DNA of 9,370 nucleotides from a bacterium (GCA_024408905.1 JAKSUP010000033.1:1-9370), one strand, 5' to 3'. Numbered from the stretch's first letter, positions 1 through 6,905 are shown. Notes: a model not told the origin generated them from the letters alone. Program-made: numbers and translations.

Positions 1-1670
1 TTGTAAGACAATATAACACAACAGAATACAATGGGATAAATCTTCTTAATAAAGCTGAAGATAATATACCTGCAGGTATGCCGAAAGCAGGTGCGAGCGG
101 GTTTATTGATGAAGATTTTGAACGTATCACCCCTGATATTGTTGTATCAAATCCTGACGAACTTGCTGACGCTATAGCAAATAATACAACGATTGGTATC
201 GCTAACGCAGAAACACTTGCAAAACTTGCAGAACTAGTAAACAGTGGTACGAGTTGTGGTGGCAAAACAATAACCTTAACGGAAGATATCGATCTATCTG
301 CATATTCAACAGGAGAAGGCTGGACTCCAATTGGTAATGATTCGCTAGCGTTCTTGGGTACCTTTGATGGTCAAGGACATAAAGTTAAGAACTTGTATAT
401 AAATAGACCAACAACAGATGCTCAAGGTCTATTTGGAAATGTATATAATGGTGAACTCAAAAACGTAGGTGTAGAAAACTGTAATGTTACAGGGAGTAAT
501 TGTGTTGGTGGTATAGCTGGAGTTTGTGATGGTACTATTACAAACTGTTACGCAATAGGTAATGTTGAAGGGAAAAACAATGTAGCAGCTTTTGCAGGTA
601 TGGTCAATTCAATTACTAACAGCTATGTGGTAGGAAATATTATCGGAGAATTCAGAGTTGGTGGTTTAGCTGGATTTTGTAGTTCCCTTGTTGATAACTG
701 TTATTCGGTATCTAATGTTAATGGACAAGAACGTGTTGGTGGGTTAGTTGGTAATCCAACCAGTTCATTTTCTATGTTGAATAGTTATTCAACAGGTAAT
801 GTTACTGGTACTAATTATGTTGGTGGATTAGTTGGTTTTTTGTATGAAAGTACGATTATGAATAGCTACGCGACTGGTAATGTTACTGGTACTAATTATG
901 TTGGTGGTTTGATTGGTGAATCTGAATTTTCTTCAATCACGAATGTCTACGCGACTGGTAATGTTACTGGTACTAGTTATGTTGCTGGTTTGTCGGGAAG
1001 TTTTTACGAGGCTTCTCTTACCAACTGCTATGCAAAAGGAAATGTTACAGGGGAAGGCTCTGTTGGTGGGTTAATCGGGCTTATTCATGGCACTTGTACT
1101 ATCATGAACAGTAAATCTTATTCACAAAGCGTAGTAGGAGGTGCCGAGACAGGTTCATTTGTTGGTTGTGCTGATGGTGGAAATACTATATCAGGTTGTA
1201 AAACAATAGAAATAGATGGTCTGAGTAAGATTGGTACTACAGACATATATAATGATGGAATAAGTTATGTAAAAACTTCAACCACACTCCAAGTCGGAAT
1301 AAATAGCGACAGTTCTTGTCAGATAACATTTAATACAGATTTTTCATTTGGTTTAATAAATCAATTAAAATCACTCAAGGTAACAGATGAAAGTAGTCTT
1401 GATTTTATAGATAAATTTTTGAATAAAATATCAGAAAAGCAAACAGATTTTGGTGCAGTACAGAATAGACTTGATAGCGCTTTAGAAGAAATCGGAACGC
1501 ATATTGAGAACTTGACCTCAAGCCGCTCGACCCTTCGTGATGCTGATATTGCAAAAGAATCAAGTGAATACATTCGTGGTCAAATTCTTCAACAAGCATC
1601 ATCTACTTTGTTATCAACAGCGAACCAATCCCCTGCAATCGCCTTAACACTTTTGTCAGGGATAAGATAG
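1..1670 (+). CDS. Flagellin with GLUG-repeat variable domain (5'-partial)
   Basis: Subunit of the flagellar filament, exported by the flagellar type III system. The frame is open to the left edge (first full codon at base 3). Upstream of the first internal ATG (base 78) it encodes TEYNGINLLN, typical of the end of the flagellin N-terminal D1 region, so ATG78 is not the real start. Numbering from ATG78, residues 1-60 are a linker. Residues 63-120 resemble the entry strands of a GLUG/beta-helix domain (GWTPIG, GTFDGQGH, GLFG). Residues 143-354 carry about eight repeats of the pattern VGGL-G...N-YATGNVTG (GLUG family). TLQVGINSDSS at about 403-413 marks the return to flagellin D1. Residues 425-530 are the helical C-terminal domain (QNRLDSALEEI, NLTSSRSTLRDADIAKES, QILQQASSTLLSTANQ). 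It contains 12 cysteines, unusual for a flagellin. The gene ends in TAG. Flagellin identity is firm; the role of the GLUG part (adhesion, filament surface) is inference. Confidence 0.9.
   Translation, partial: VRQYNTTEYNGINLLNKAEDNIPAGMPKAGASGFIDEDFERITPDIVVSNPDELADAIANNTTIGIANAETLAKLAELVNSGTSCGGKTITLTEDIDLSAYSTGEGWTPIGNDSLAFLGTFDGQGHKVKNLYINRPTTDAQGLFGNVYNGELKNVGVENCNVTGSNCVGGIAGVCDGTITNCYAIGNVEGKNNVAAFAGMVNSITNSYVVGNIIGEFRVGGLAGFCSSLVDNCYSVSNVNGQERVGGLVGNPTSSFSMLNSYSTGNVTGTNYVGGLVGFLYESTIMNSYATGNVTGTNYVGGLIGESEFSSITNVYATGNVTGTSYVAGLSGSFYEASLTNCYAKGNVTGEGSVGGLIGLIHGTCTIMNSKSYSQSVVGGAETGSFVGCADGGNTISGCKTIEIDGLSKIGTTDIYNDGISYVKTSTTLQVGINSDSSCQITFNTDFSFGLINQLKSLKVTDESSLDFIDKFLNKISEKQTDFGAVQNRLDSALEEIGTHIENLTSSRSTLRDADIAKESSEYIRGQILQQASSTLLSTANQSPAIALTLLSGIR
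795..1037 (+). repeat. Three tandem 81-bp units inside the flagellin gene
   Basis: Three consecutive units of 81 bp (27 codons) start at 795, 876 and 957, each encoding one GLUG repeat. The first 32 bases of units 1 and 2 (795-826 and 876-907) are identical, and unit 3 differs from them at two positions (957-988). Units 2 and 3 also share an identical 29-base block at 866-894 and 947-975 that crosses the unit boundary. Flanking GLUG repeats are clearly related in protein but diverged in DNA, so these three look like recent duplications. Copy-number change by slippage or recombination would stay in frame. Confidence 0.85.
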
Positions 1671-1676
1671 TAGTTC

Positions 1677-1693
1677 CCTCTCCAAGGGGGAGG
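1677..1693 (+). terminator. Hairpin just after the flagellin stop, possible terminator
   Basis: The arms CCTCTCC (1677-1683) and GGGGAGG (1687-1693) form a 7-bp stem with one G-U pair and a 3-base loop, starting 7 bases after the flagellin stop. Downstream there is only CGGATTTT, not a proper T-tract. It may therefore be a weak terminator, an mRNA 3'-end stabiliser, or simply the end module of the repeat mosaic. Confidence 0.35.
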
Positions 1694-1733
1694 CGGATTT
1701 TCGGTAGGGTGCAGGCGAAGCCAAACCCGTAAG

Positions 1734-1761
1734 TTCGAGTCGGACGTTACTCCGACGAGAA
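1734..1761. repeat. Imperfect inverted repeat (hairpin) in the mosaic
   Basis: GTCGGA (1739-1744) and TCCGAC (1751-1756) are perfect complements around a 6-base loop. After a two-base internal mismatch the stem continues with TTC (1734-1736) against GAA (1759-1761), giving 9 pairs out of 11. It lies in a block (about 1694-1779) that separates the two halves of what looks like one repeat module, CCCTCT...GGCTAGGG, so it may be a nested insertion. That nesting is inference. Confidence 0.55.
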
Positions 1762-1964
1762 CCCGAATAATCCAAGACAGGCTAGGGAGGGGGTTTTACA
1801 AGACATCAGTAGAACCACCACCCGCATTTGTATGACTCACTTTGTTCGTCAACAACTGCTCCCTCCTCCTAAAAGAGGGTGTAACTATTTCTGCCCCAAG
1901 GGGGAAGTACCTGAAGGTGGTAAGTGGGTTTTACAAGACAAAGAATTGCCGACCCCTCACCTAA

Positions 1965-1981
1965 CCTCTCCCCAGGAGAGG
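1965..1981. repeat. Perfect 7-bp hairpin CCTCTCC-CCA-GGAGAGG
   Basis: Perfect 7-bp stem with a 3-base loop, of the same CCTCTCC/GGAGAGG type as the hairpin at 1677-1693. It is followed by AAAATCATC and then directly by the paired-hairpin element at 1991. On the + strand it lacks a T-run, so it is called a repeat module rather than a terminator. Confidence 0.6.
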
Positions 1982-1990
1982 AAAATCATC

Positions 1991-2086
1991 TGTCATCCTG
2001 AATTTATTTCAGGATCTTTCCCATTTGTAGTTTAAATTCCAAGCCAGTAAGATGCTGAAAGGGGTAAATGAAAGTTCTGCATGACA
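1991..2086. repeat. Paired-hairpin dispersed repeat element (REP/BIME-like)
   Basis: The first hairpin has ATCCTGAA (1995-2002) against TTCAGGAT (2008-2015), a perfect 8-bp stem with a 5-base loop. The second pairs ATGCTGAA (2052-2059) with TTCTGCAT (2075-2082), 7 of 8 positions. The outer ends TGTCATCCTGAA (1991-2002) and TTCTGCATGACA (2075-2086) are complementary at 10 of 12 positions, so the whole 96-base block is itself an imperfect inverted repeat. The TGTCATCCTGAA...TTCAGGATC palindrome is a common type of bacterial intergenic dispersed repeat, recalled from general knowledge. Whether many copies exist in this genome cannot be seen from one window. Confidence 0.65.
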
Positions 2087-2156
2087 AATTATAGTCACCT
2101 CACCCTAGCCATACTACTTTGTGCTCTCTCCTGCAAGTAGAGGGAATGCCTACTCA

Positions 2157-3809
2157 TTATTCAAACAATTCAAACAGTCTTTTACGAATATCTTTTTCGT
2201 CTAGTTCTTCTGTAATTTTATTCAAATCGAGTGTCATTTGATAATATTCTGCTGCATGCGATTTGTCGTCAATTGCTTGATATGCACGTGCAATATTAAA
2301 ATATGCTAATGTGTAATTAGGGTTAATATTTATTGCGTTTTGGAAATATTGGATGGATTCTTTAGGATCACCCATTCCGTCAAGATAAACAACTCCCAAA
2401 TTGTTTTGTGAAATTTCAAAATCAGCGTTTAATTCAATTGACTTGTGGAAAGCAACGATTGATTCTTCCAAATAATCTTTTTCCCATAATGCCAAACCTG
2501 TTTTAGCGTAGGTTAAATAGTTCAAAGGATCAACTGATATTGCATCACAATAAGTTTTTATTGCTCTGTCAATATCATTTTGTGTCATAAATAAGTCGCC
2601 TAAAGATAATTGAATATCTACATTTTTAGGGTCTAAAATCATACCTGCATTGAAGGTAGCTTCTGCAGCTTCATAGTTTTCTTTGATTTCCGAATAAATT
2701 GCACCGAGTGCGTGGCAAACTATTGAAGTCCATTCTGCATCAGGATTGATTTTTATTGCACGTTGATAATATTCAATAGCATCATCATAAAGTTCTGCCT
2801 TAACGTATGCGTATGCGAGTGAATTGTTATAGTATGGATTTTCAGGATTGATTTCTTCTGCCAATTTGAATGCAGAAACAGCATGTACTTTGTCTGATTT
2901 TGCTAAGTATAAATGTCCTAATTCATAATAAATTTTGTCTAAATCCTGTCCGAATTCAAGAAGTGAATTGTAATAGTCGATAGTTGTATCAACGTCATCA
3001 GGGAAATATGTTTGATTTATTGTTGCAAGTTTTATCAAAATTTCTCTGTTGGTAGGGTTGACTTCATACGCTCTTTTATAACATTCTCTGCAAGAATCAA
3101 TATCATTACATTCTAGCGATAAGTCACCCATTTTTTGATAAAACAGATTTCCTTGTGATGTTTTTTCAAGTCCTTTAGAATATGCATTTAATGCAGAAGG
3201 GAATAGACGCATTTTTTCAAATGTCTCTCCGAGTGTTTTGTACGAGAAGACAGAGAAATCATTTGCTAAAAACTTGTAGAACATCTTTAGTGACGGACAG
3301 TCCCACATAATCATCATACTACCTGACAAAAAGTAGTATAAAAATTTAACAATGTCTTTGACATTGGATTGGTTTGACCTAATTCTATTTAACAAAACTT
3401 TTGACAAAAATAGCCGTGGGCGAGCTGAATTTTGTCCTGAACGTGAAATAGCCAAAGAGAATTCCTTTTCTGCTTCTGTTAAGTTCCCGTTCAGACATTG
3501 AAAATACCCTGTATATATATGCGCATTTGGGTTATTCGGTTCTAAACTAATTGCAGTTTTGCATTGTTCCAAAGCTCCTTCAACAGAAATCTGACCTTTG
3601 ATTAACAATAAACTGGCAAGTCTATAATATGCTTCGGGTAAACTTGGATTATTTTTTATTGCATCAACATAGCATGAGATGGCTTTTTCTAAGTCATCTT
3701 CTTGTTGTTTTATTAAATATTTTTCATGAGCACATCTTGCTTCTTCTAAAATACCGTTACCATTTTCGAGTGGGGTAATTAACGGTGGGGTAAGGGTCTG
3801 TTCTGTCAT
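2157..3809 (-). CDS. TPR-repeat protein, 550 residues
   Basis: A tetratricopeptide-repeat protein, expected to be a helical solenoid that binds other proteins. About ten to twelve repeats are visible: residues 38-125 hold the first ones (AISLEPNNPNAHIYTGY), 200-260 further ones (AYEVNPTNREILIKLA), and 290-530 an almost continuous array with the classic AIEYYQRAIKINPDAEW and AFHKSIELNADFE spacing of 34. Residues 140-195 do not fit the TPR pattern well (FLYYFLSGSMMIMWD, aromatic and hydrophobic) and may be an insert or degenerate repeat. There is no signal peptide or clear membrane segment, so it is probably cytoplasmic. The start has GGAGA (complement of 3814-3818) 4 bases before the ATG. The gene is alone on its strand, converging with flagellin and diverging from the 4035 gene. 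Specific partner unknown. Confidence 0.85.
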   Translation of the reverse strand: MTEQTLTPPLITPLENGNGILEEARCAHEKYLIKQQEDDLEKAISCYVDAIKNNPSLPEAYYRLASLLLIKGQISVEGALEQCKTAISLEPNNPNAHIYTGYFQCLNGNLTEAEKEFSLAISRSGQNSARPRLFLSKVLLNRIRSNQSNVKDIVKFLYYFLSGSMMIMWDCPSLKMFYKFLANDFSVFSYKTLGETFEKMRLFPSALNAYSKGLEKTSQGNLFYQKMGDLSLECNDIDSCRECYKRAYEVNPTNREILIKLATINQTYFPDDVDTTIDYYNSLLEFGQDLDKIYYELGHLYLAKSDKVHAVSAFKLAEEINPENPYYNNSLAYAYVKAELYDDAIEYYQRAIKINPDAEWTSIVCHALGAIYSEIKENYEAAEATFNAGMILDPKNVDIQLSLGDLFMTQNDIDRAIKTYCDAISVDPLNYLTYAKTGLALWEKDYLEESIVAFHKSIELNADFEISQNNLGVVYLDGMGDPKESIQYFQNAININPNYTLAYFNIARAYQAIDDKSHAAEYYQMTLDLNKITEELDEKDIRKRLFELFE

Positions 3810-3971
3810 ATTTTCTCCGAGCCAAATTGTCTAAAAACCATGTACTTTCATAAACGACTATACAAAATTAATCTTTAATATTTTTATGTGTAAATCATCC
3901 GAATAGTTTATTTTAAAAAATATTTAATTGTAAATTTTTGTAACAATTTTTGAAAAAAGTCCTAAAAACAT

Positions 3972-3998
3972 TAAAGTTTTACTAAATATTGCCGTAAT
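3972..3998 (+). promoter_or_regulatory. Sigma-28 (FliA/SigD) flagellar promoter
   Basis: TAAAGTTT (3972-3979), exactly 11 bases, then GCCGTAAT (3991-3998). The enterobacterial FliA consensus is TAAAGTTT-N11-GCCGATAA, so the -35 box is perfect, the spacing is exact and the GCCG core of the -10 box is intact. Transcription should begin near 4004-4007, giving a leader of about 30 bases with the AAAGGAAAG Shine-Dalgarno-like stretch at 4017-4025. It points at the gene starting at 4035. The match is by eye; there is no transcript evidence. Confidence 0.75.
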
Positions 3999-4034
3999 AC
4001 ATATTACAAAGGGACAAAAGGAAAGCGATTAATA

Positions 4035-5453
4035 ATGTTAGCAGCATCTCAAGCAAGATATTTTTTCCTATCAGACAGAAAGCACGATATAGAAGTTACC
4101 GAGCAGCGCATTTCTAATGAAAAAATTTCTTTGGCTAGGGACAGTGAAAGGGTATACCAAGATTATAATAATGCTTTGAAACAAAAACGCTTGAAATTTT
4201 CTAACAATGCCGGATACAACTATACAGATGTATCCTATTCTAATTTAATGCGTCCCGGTACAATGAACTTAAATGAACCATATCTTGTTACTGACATGCA
4301 AGGTAAGATTGTCGTTGATGAAAAGTATTTAGAATATGCACAAAGGATTTCTCCAAACGGATATGCAGGTGGTGATTGGTCATCATCAACAAGAGCAGAA
4401 ATTTTATCACAACTTACAGGTATCAGCAAAGACAAAATTCTTGGCGCTGATACAACAGCCACAGGAATGAGTGATGCTGAACAAAAATACTATGATGTGT
4501 TAGCTGAACAACCATTCTATAGTGCCAATTCTGATGTTGAAGGTCTTTTGAGGAATATGACATCCAAAATTGAAGGAAAATCTTGGGATGTTGCTTATCA
4601 AGCCGAAGATTTTGAAGTCGCCTTGGGAAATGGTTCAGCAGCAGTAAGTAACTTAAAAATGTATATTAACCAATTAACTAATGAATTGGCAAAATGTTTT
4701 CCTGACCAAGAGGCATATAAAAAGGGTTGTGAAGATGCAATGAAATCCATTATGCAAGAAGAAACCATGATGTCAGGAAAAGAACTGTCAGGTTATTTGC
4801 ATGGTGATCAAAACGGATATTCCGTAAATGTTAAAGATTTAGTTGATGCATTCGTAACATTTTTAACCAATGAAGACGGAAATCTTGAATGGGTTGACAC
4901 AACAAGTCCTGAATATAAACAATGGCAAACAGATAATGCAGATTGGGAAAAAAGATACGAAGAAGCACTTGCTAACTACAGTAATTCTATAGAAAGCAAT
5001 AATACACTTTTAACTTCTGAACAAGAAGCTTTAATTCTTTTCTATGACAAAATATTTTCAGCTATAGCAGAAAATGGTTGGACATATAACGATCAAGTAT
5101 CTGATACAAAATATTTGAATGAAGTTTTACAAAACGGTAACTATAGCATCACGCGAGTTTCTCGTTTGGAAGAATATAATGAAAAAAGTGGTGAAATTGT
5201 AAGAAATAATGATTATGAAACAGACATTGCAACAAACTTTGATAACATAGTAACTGTTTCTGATACCGAAATTAGAGAAGAAGCATATATTAAATATCAG
5301 CACGAAAAAAGCATTATTGACAAAAAAGAAACAAAGTTAGATACAAAGATGAAAGATTTGGATACTGAATTAAGTGCAATCAACCAGATGATGGAAGCTA
5401 TTCAGAATACAATGGGCGAGGCTATAGATAAAAACTTTAGTATTATGTCTTAA
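4035..5453 (+). CDS. Unknown protein, putative late flagellar/secreted component
   Basis: I cannot assign this 472-residue protein to a named family. Residues 1-55 form a charged amphipathic helix with no Sec signal (AASQARYFFLSDRKHDIE...YQDYNNAL). The middle is mixed and rich in Asn, Asp, Tyr and Ser (NNAGYNYTDVSYSN at 57-70). Residues 290-345 are helical. Residues 355-370 read SDTKYLNEVLQNGNYS. Residues 414-465 form a long heptad-like helix (KKETKLDTKMKDLDTELSAI), and the protein ends FSIMS. Helical ends around a variable middle, with no cleavable signal, resemble axial flagellar or other type III-exported proteins. A sigma-28-like promoter lies upstream. The start is chosen for AAAGGAAAG at 4017-4025 and the absence of an earlier in-frame ATG in the leader. 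There are two cysteines (221, 232). Flagellar assignment is inference from promoter and shape. Confidence 0.75.
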   Translation: MLAASQARYFFLSDRKHDIEVTEQRISNEKISLARDSERVYQDYNNALKQKRLKFSNNAGYNYTDVSYSNLMRPGTMNLNEPYLVTDMQGKIVVDEKYLEYAQRISPNGYAGGDWSSSTRAEILSQLTGISKDKILGADTTATGMSDAEQKYYDVLAEQPFYSANSDVEGLLRNMTSKIEGKSWDVAYQAEDFEVALGNGSAAVSNLKMYINQLTNELAKCFPDQEAYKKGCEDAMKSIMQEETMMSGKELSGYLHGDQNGYSVNVKDLVDAFVTFLTNEDGNLEWVDTTSPEYKQWQTDNADWEKRYEEALANYSNSIESNNTLLTSEQEALILFYDKIFSAIAENGWTYNDQVSDTKYLNEVLQNGNYSITRVSRLEEYNEKSGEIVRNNDYETDIATNFDNIVTVSDTEIREEAYIKYQHEKSIIDKKETKLDTKMKDLDTELSAINQMMEAIQNTMGEAIDKNFSIMS

Positions 5454-5475
5454 TGTTTGTCTTTGTTTGTGTTAA

Positions 5476-5503
5476 CCTTTTTACATAAGATATTGTAAAA
5501 AGG
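5476..5503 (+). promoter_or_regulatory. Leader hairpin that would hide the ffh ribosome binding site
   Basis: CCTTTTTACA (5476-5485) and TGTAAAAAGG (5494-5503) are perfect 10-bp complements around an 8-base loop. The 3' arm contains most of the Shine-Dalgarno stretch AAAAAGGG (5497-5504) that serves the ffh ATG at 5510, so folding would block ribosome entry. It is not a + strand terminator because no T-run follows. An alternative reading is a weak promoter, TTGTTT (5463-5468), 17 bases, TAAGAT (5486-5491). If that were used, the transcript would start too late to form the hairpin. The stem is AT-rich (three G-C pairs), so its strength is moderate. Confidence 0.45.
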
Positions 5504-5509
5504 GATGTT

Positions 5510-6904
5510 ATGTTTGATTCATTAGCAGATAAGTTACAGGACATTATCGCAAAAACAACAGGTCAAAGTGAACTTACGCAAGAAAATATGCAAGAAGCTT
5601 TGCGTGAGGTCAGACGTGCTTTATTGGAAGCTGATGTTAACTTGCGTGTTGTAAAAGCTTTTATTTCCAGTATAAAAGATAAAGCTGAAGGTGAGGATGT
5701 TGTCCATGGTGTTAACCCTTCTCAACAGCTTGTAAAAATTGTTCATGATGAATTGGTGAATATTTTAGGGAAAGAATCTTCTCCTCTTAACCTTGTTGGA
5801 GCGCCAAGTTTGATTATGATGTTAGGTTTGCAAGGTAGTGGTAAAACTACGTCTTCTGCAAAACTGGCTGTTAAACTAAAAAAAGAAGGTAAGAAACCTC
5901 TATTAGTTGCATGTGACGTTTACAGACCGGCTGCAATTACCCAATTAAAAACTCTTGGTGAACAAATTGACGTAGAAGTTTTTTCAAAAGAAAATTCCCA
6001 AAATGTACAAGAGATAATAAGTGATGCAATTCAATACGCAAAAGAAAAAGAGTATAAAGTTTTAATCCTTGATACTGCCGGTCGTTTACAAATAGATACT
6101 GATATGATGTCAGAATTATTGTTGATAGACAGAATTTTTAAACCATCAGAAAAACTTTTGGTTGTGGATTCTATGACAGGGCAAGAAGCTGTTAATGTCG
6201 CAGAAAACTTTGATGCACAACTTGGAGTTACAGGTTTGGTACTTACGAAACTTGATGGTGACTCTCGTGGTGGCGCAGCTTTGAGTATTGTTTATTGTAC
6301 TCAAAAACCTATAAAGTTGACAGGGACTGGTGAAAAAATTGATGCATTAGAAGACTTTTATCCTTCAAGAATGGCAGATAGAATCTTAGGAATGGGTGAT
6401 ATTGTATCCCTTGTGGAAAAAGCGCAAGAAGTGTTTGATGAAAAAACTGCTCTTGAAATGGAAAAGAAAATGGCGAAGGCTGAATTCTCTTTCAATGATT
6501 TCTTAAAAATGCAATCTCAAATGAAAATGTTCGGTTCAATGGATCAATTGTTGGGTATGATTCCTGGTCTTAAAATGTCAAAAGATGACAGACAAATGAT
6601 TTCTCATGAAGGAGAAAAACAATTTAAACGAATAGAAGTTTTTATCCAAAGTATGACGCCTGAAGAAAGAGAACATCCCGAATTGATGAATTCATCAAGA
6701 AAACGCAGAATTGCGAAAGGTTCCGGTATACCTTTAAATGATATTAATTTATACATAAATCAATTTGAACAAATGCGAAAAATGATGAAGGGCATGTCCG
6801 GATTAAAAGCTAATATGTCCAAAATGGCAGGTAAATTTGGTGCTGAGTTGGGTGGTAAATTATCAATGCATCAAATGATGAAAAATATGCGAAGGTTCAA
6901 GTAG
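5510..6904 (+). CDS. ffh: Signal recognition particle GTPase Ffh (SRP54)
   Basis: Protein subunit of the signal recognition particle. It binds signal sequences emerging from ribosomes and, with SRP RNA and FtsY, delivers membrane proteins to the translocon. Residues 1-90 are the helical N domain (EALREVRRALLEADVNLRV). The G domain has the P-loop GLQGSGKTT at 106-114, DVYRPAA at 136-142, DTAGR at 188-192, TKLDG at 246-250 and GTGEKIDALEDF at 272-283. The methionine-rich M domain from about 300 carries the signal-binding region (QSQMKMFGSMDQLLGMIPGLKM) and the RNA-binding SSRKRRIAKGSG at 395-406. Length 464 is normal and all motifs are intact. AGGG at 5501-5504 supports the ATG at 5510. Its stop is one base before pth. 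Many bacteria place rpsP after ffh; here pth follows. The leader can form a hairpin covering the ribosome binding site. Confidence 0.97.
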   Translation: MFDSLADKLQDIIAKTTGQSELTQENMQEALREVRRALLEADVNLRVVKAFISSIKDKAEGEDVVHGVNPSQQLVKIVHDELVNILGKESSPLNLVGAPSLIMMLGLQGSGKTTSSAKLAVKLKKEGKKPLLVACDVYRPAAITQLKTLGEQIDVEVFSKENSQNVQEIISDAIQYAKEKEYKVLILDTAGRLQIDTDMMSELLLIDRIFKPSEKLLVVDSMTGQEAVNVAENFDAQLGVTGLVLTKLDGDSRGGAALSIVYCTQKPIKLTGTGEKIDALEDFYPSRMADRILGMGDIVSLVEKAQEVFDEKTALEMEKKMAKAEFSFNDFLKMQSQMKMFGSMDQLLGMIPGLKMSKDDRQMISHEGEKQFKRIEVFIQSMTPEEREHPELMNSSRKRRIAKGSGIPLNDINLYINQFEQMRKMMKGMSGLKANMSKMAGKFGAELGGKLSMHQMMKNMRRFK

Positions 6905-6905
6905 T

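Larger units (their letters stand above)
1671..2156. repeat. Gene-free mosaic of intergenic palindromic repeats
   Basis: This 486-base stretch between the flagellin stop and the end of the opposing TPR gene has no credible coding sequence. It is visibly more GC-rich than its neighbours. Its ends carry inverted matches: TTCCCTCT at 1674-1681 against AGAGGGAA at 2139-2146, and GGCTAGGG at 1780-1787 against CCCTAGCC at 2103-2110. A direct repeat GGGTTTTACAAGACA lies at 1791-1805 and 1926-1940. Several hairpins, listed separately, sit between them. The pattern suggests dispersed repeat modules inserted into or beside each other. Because the genes on both sides converge here, the hairpins may also end transcription, but none has a clean T-run. 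Confidence 0.75.

Noticed and set aside
78..80. ATG78 as the start of the flagellin gene
   Set aside because: The same frame stays open to the left edge and encodes flagellin D1 sequence (TEYNGINLLN). No ribosome binding site precedes ATG78, so the gene begins outside the window.
795..1037. CRISPR-like array
   Set aside because: The spaced repeats are coding, 81 bp apart and in frame with GLUG protein repeats. There are no Cas genes and the repeats are imperfect.
1361..1602. Two overlapping open frames on the - strand within the flagellin C-terminal region
   Set aside because: They are antisense to the conserved flagellin C-terminal domain, lack ribosome binding sites and have no recognisable features.
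1700..1765. tRNA-like stretch with TTCGAGTC resembling a T-loop
   Set aside because: No acceptor stem, D-arm or anticodon arm can be drawn at the right spacing. The bases belong to the hairpin at 1734-1761.
1832..2035. A 67-codon open frame on the + strand in the repeat mosaic
   Set aside because: It runs across the hairpins and the paired-hairpin element. CHPEFISGSF is simply the translation of the palindromic repeat, there is no good ribosome binding site, and the composition is unlike the real genes.
3810..3960. A sigma-70 promoter for the minus-strand TPR gene
   Set aside because: A possible -10 (TATAGT read on the minus strand) can be seen, but no acceptable -35 box at 16-18 bases, so no site is claimed. 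The region is simply very AT-rich.
4235..4462. A 75-codon open frame on the - strand inside the 4035 gene
   Set aside because: It lies antisense to a longer gene that has a promoter and a Shine-Dalgarno-like stretch. Nothing supports it independently.
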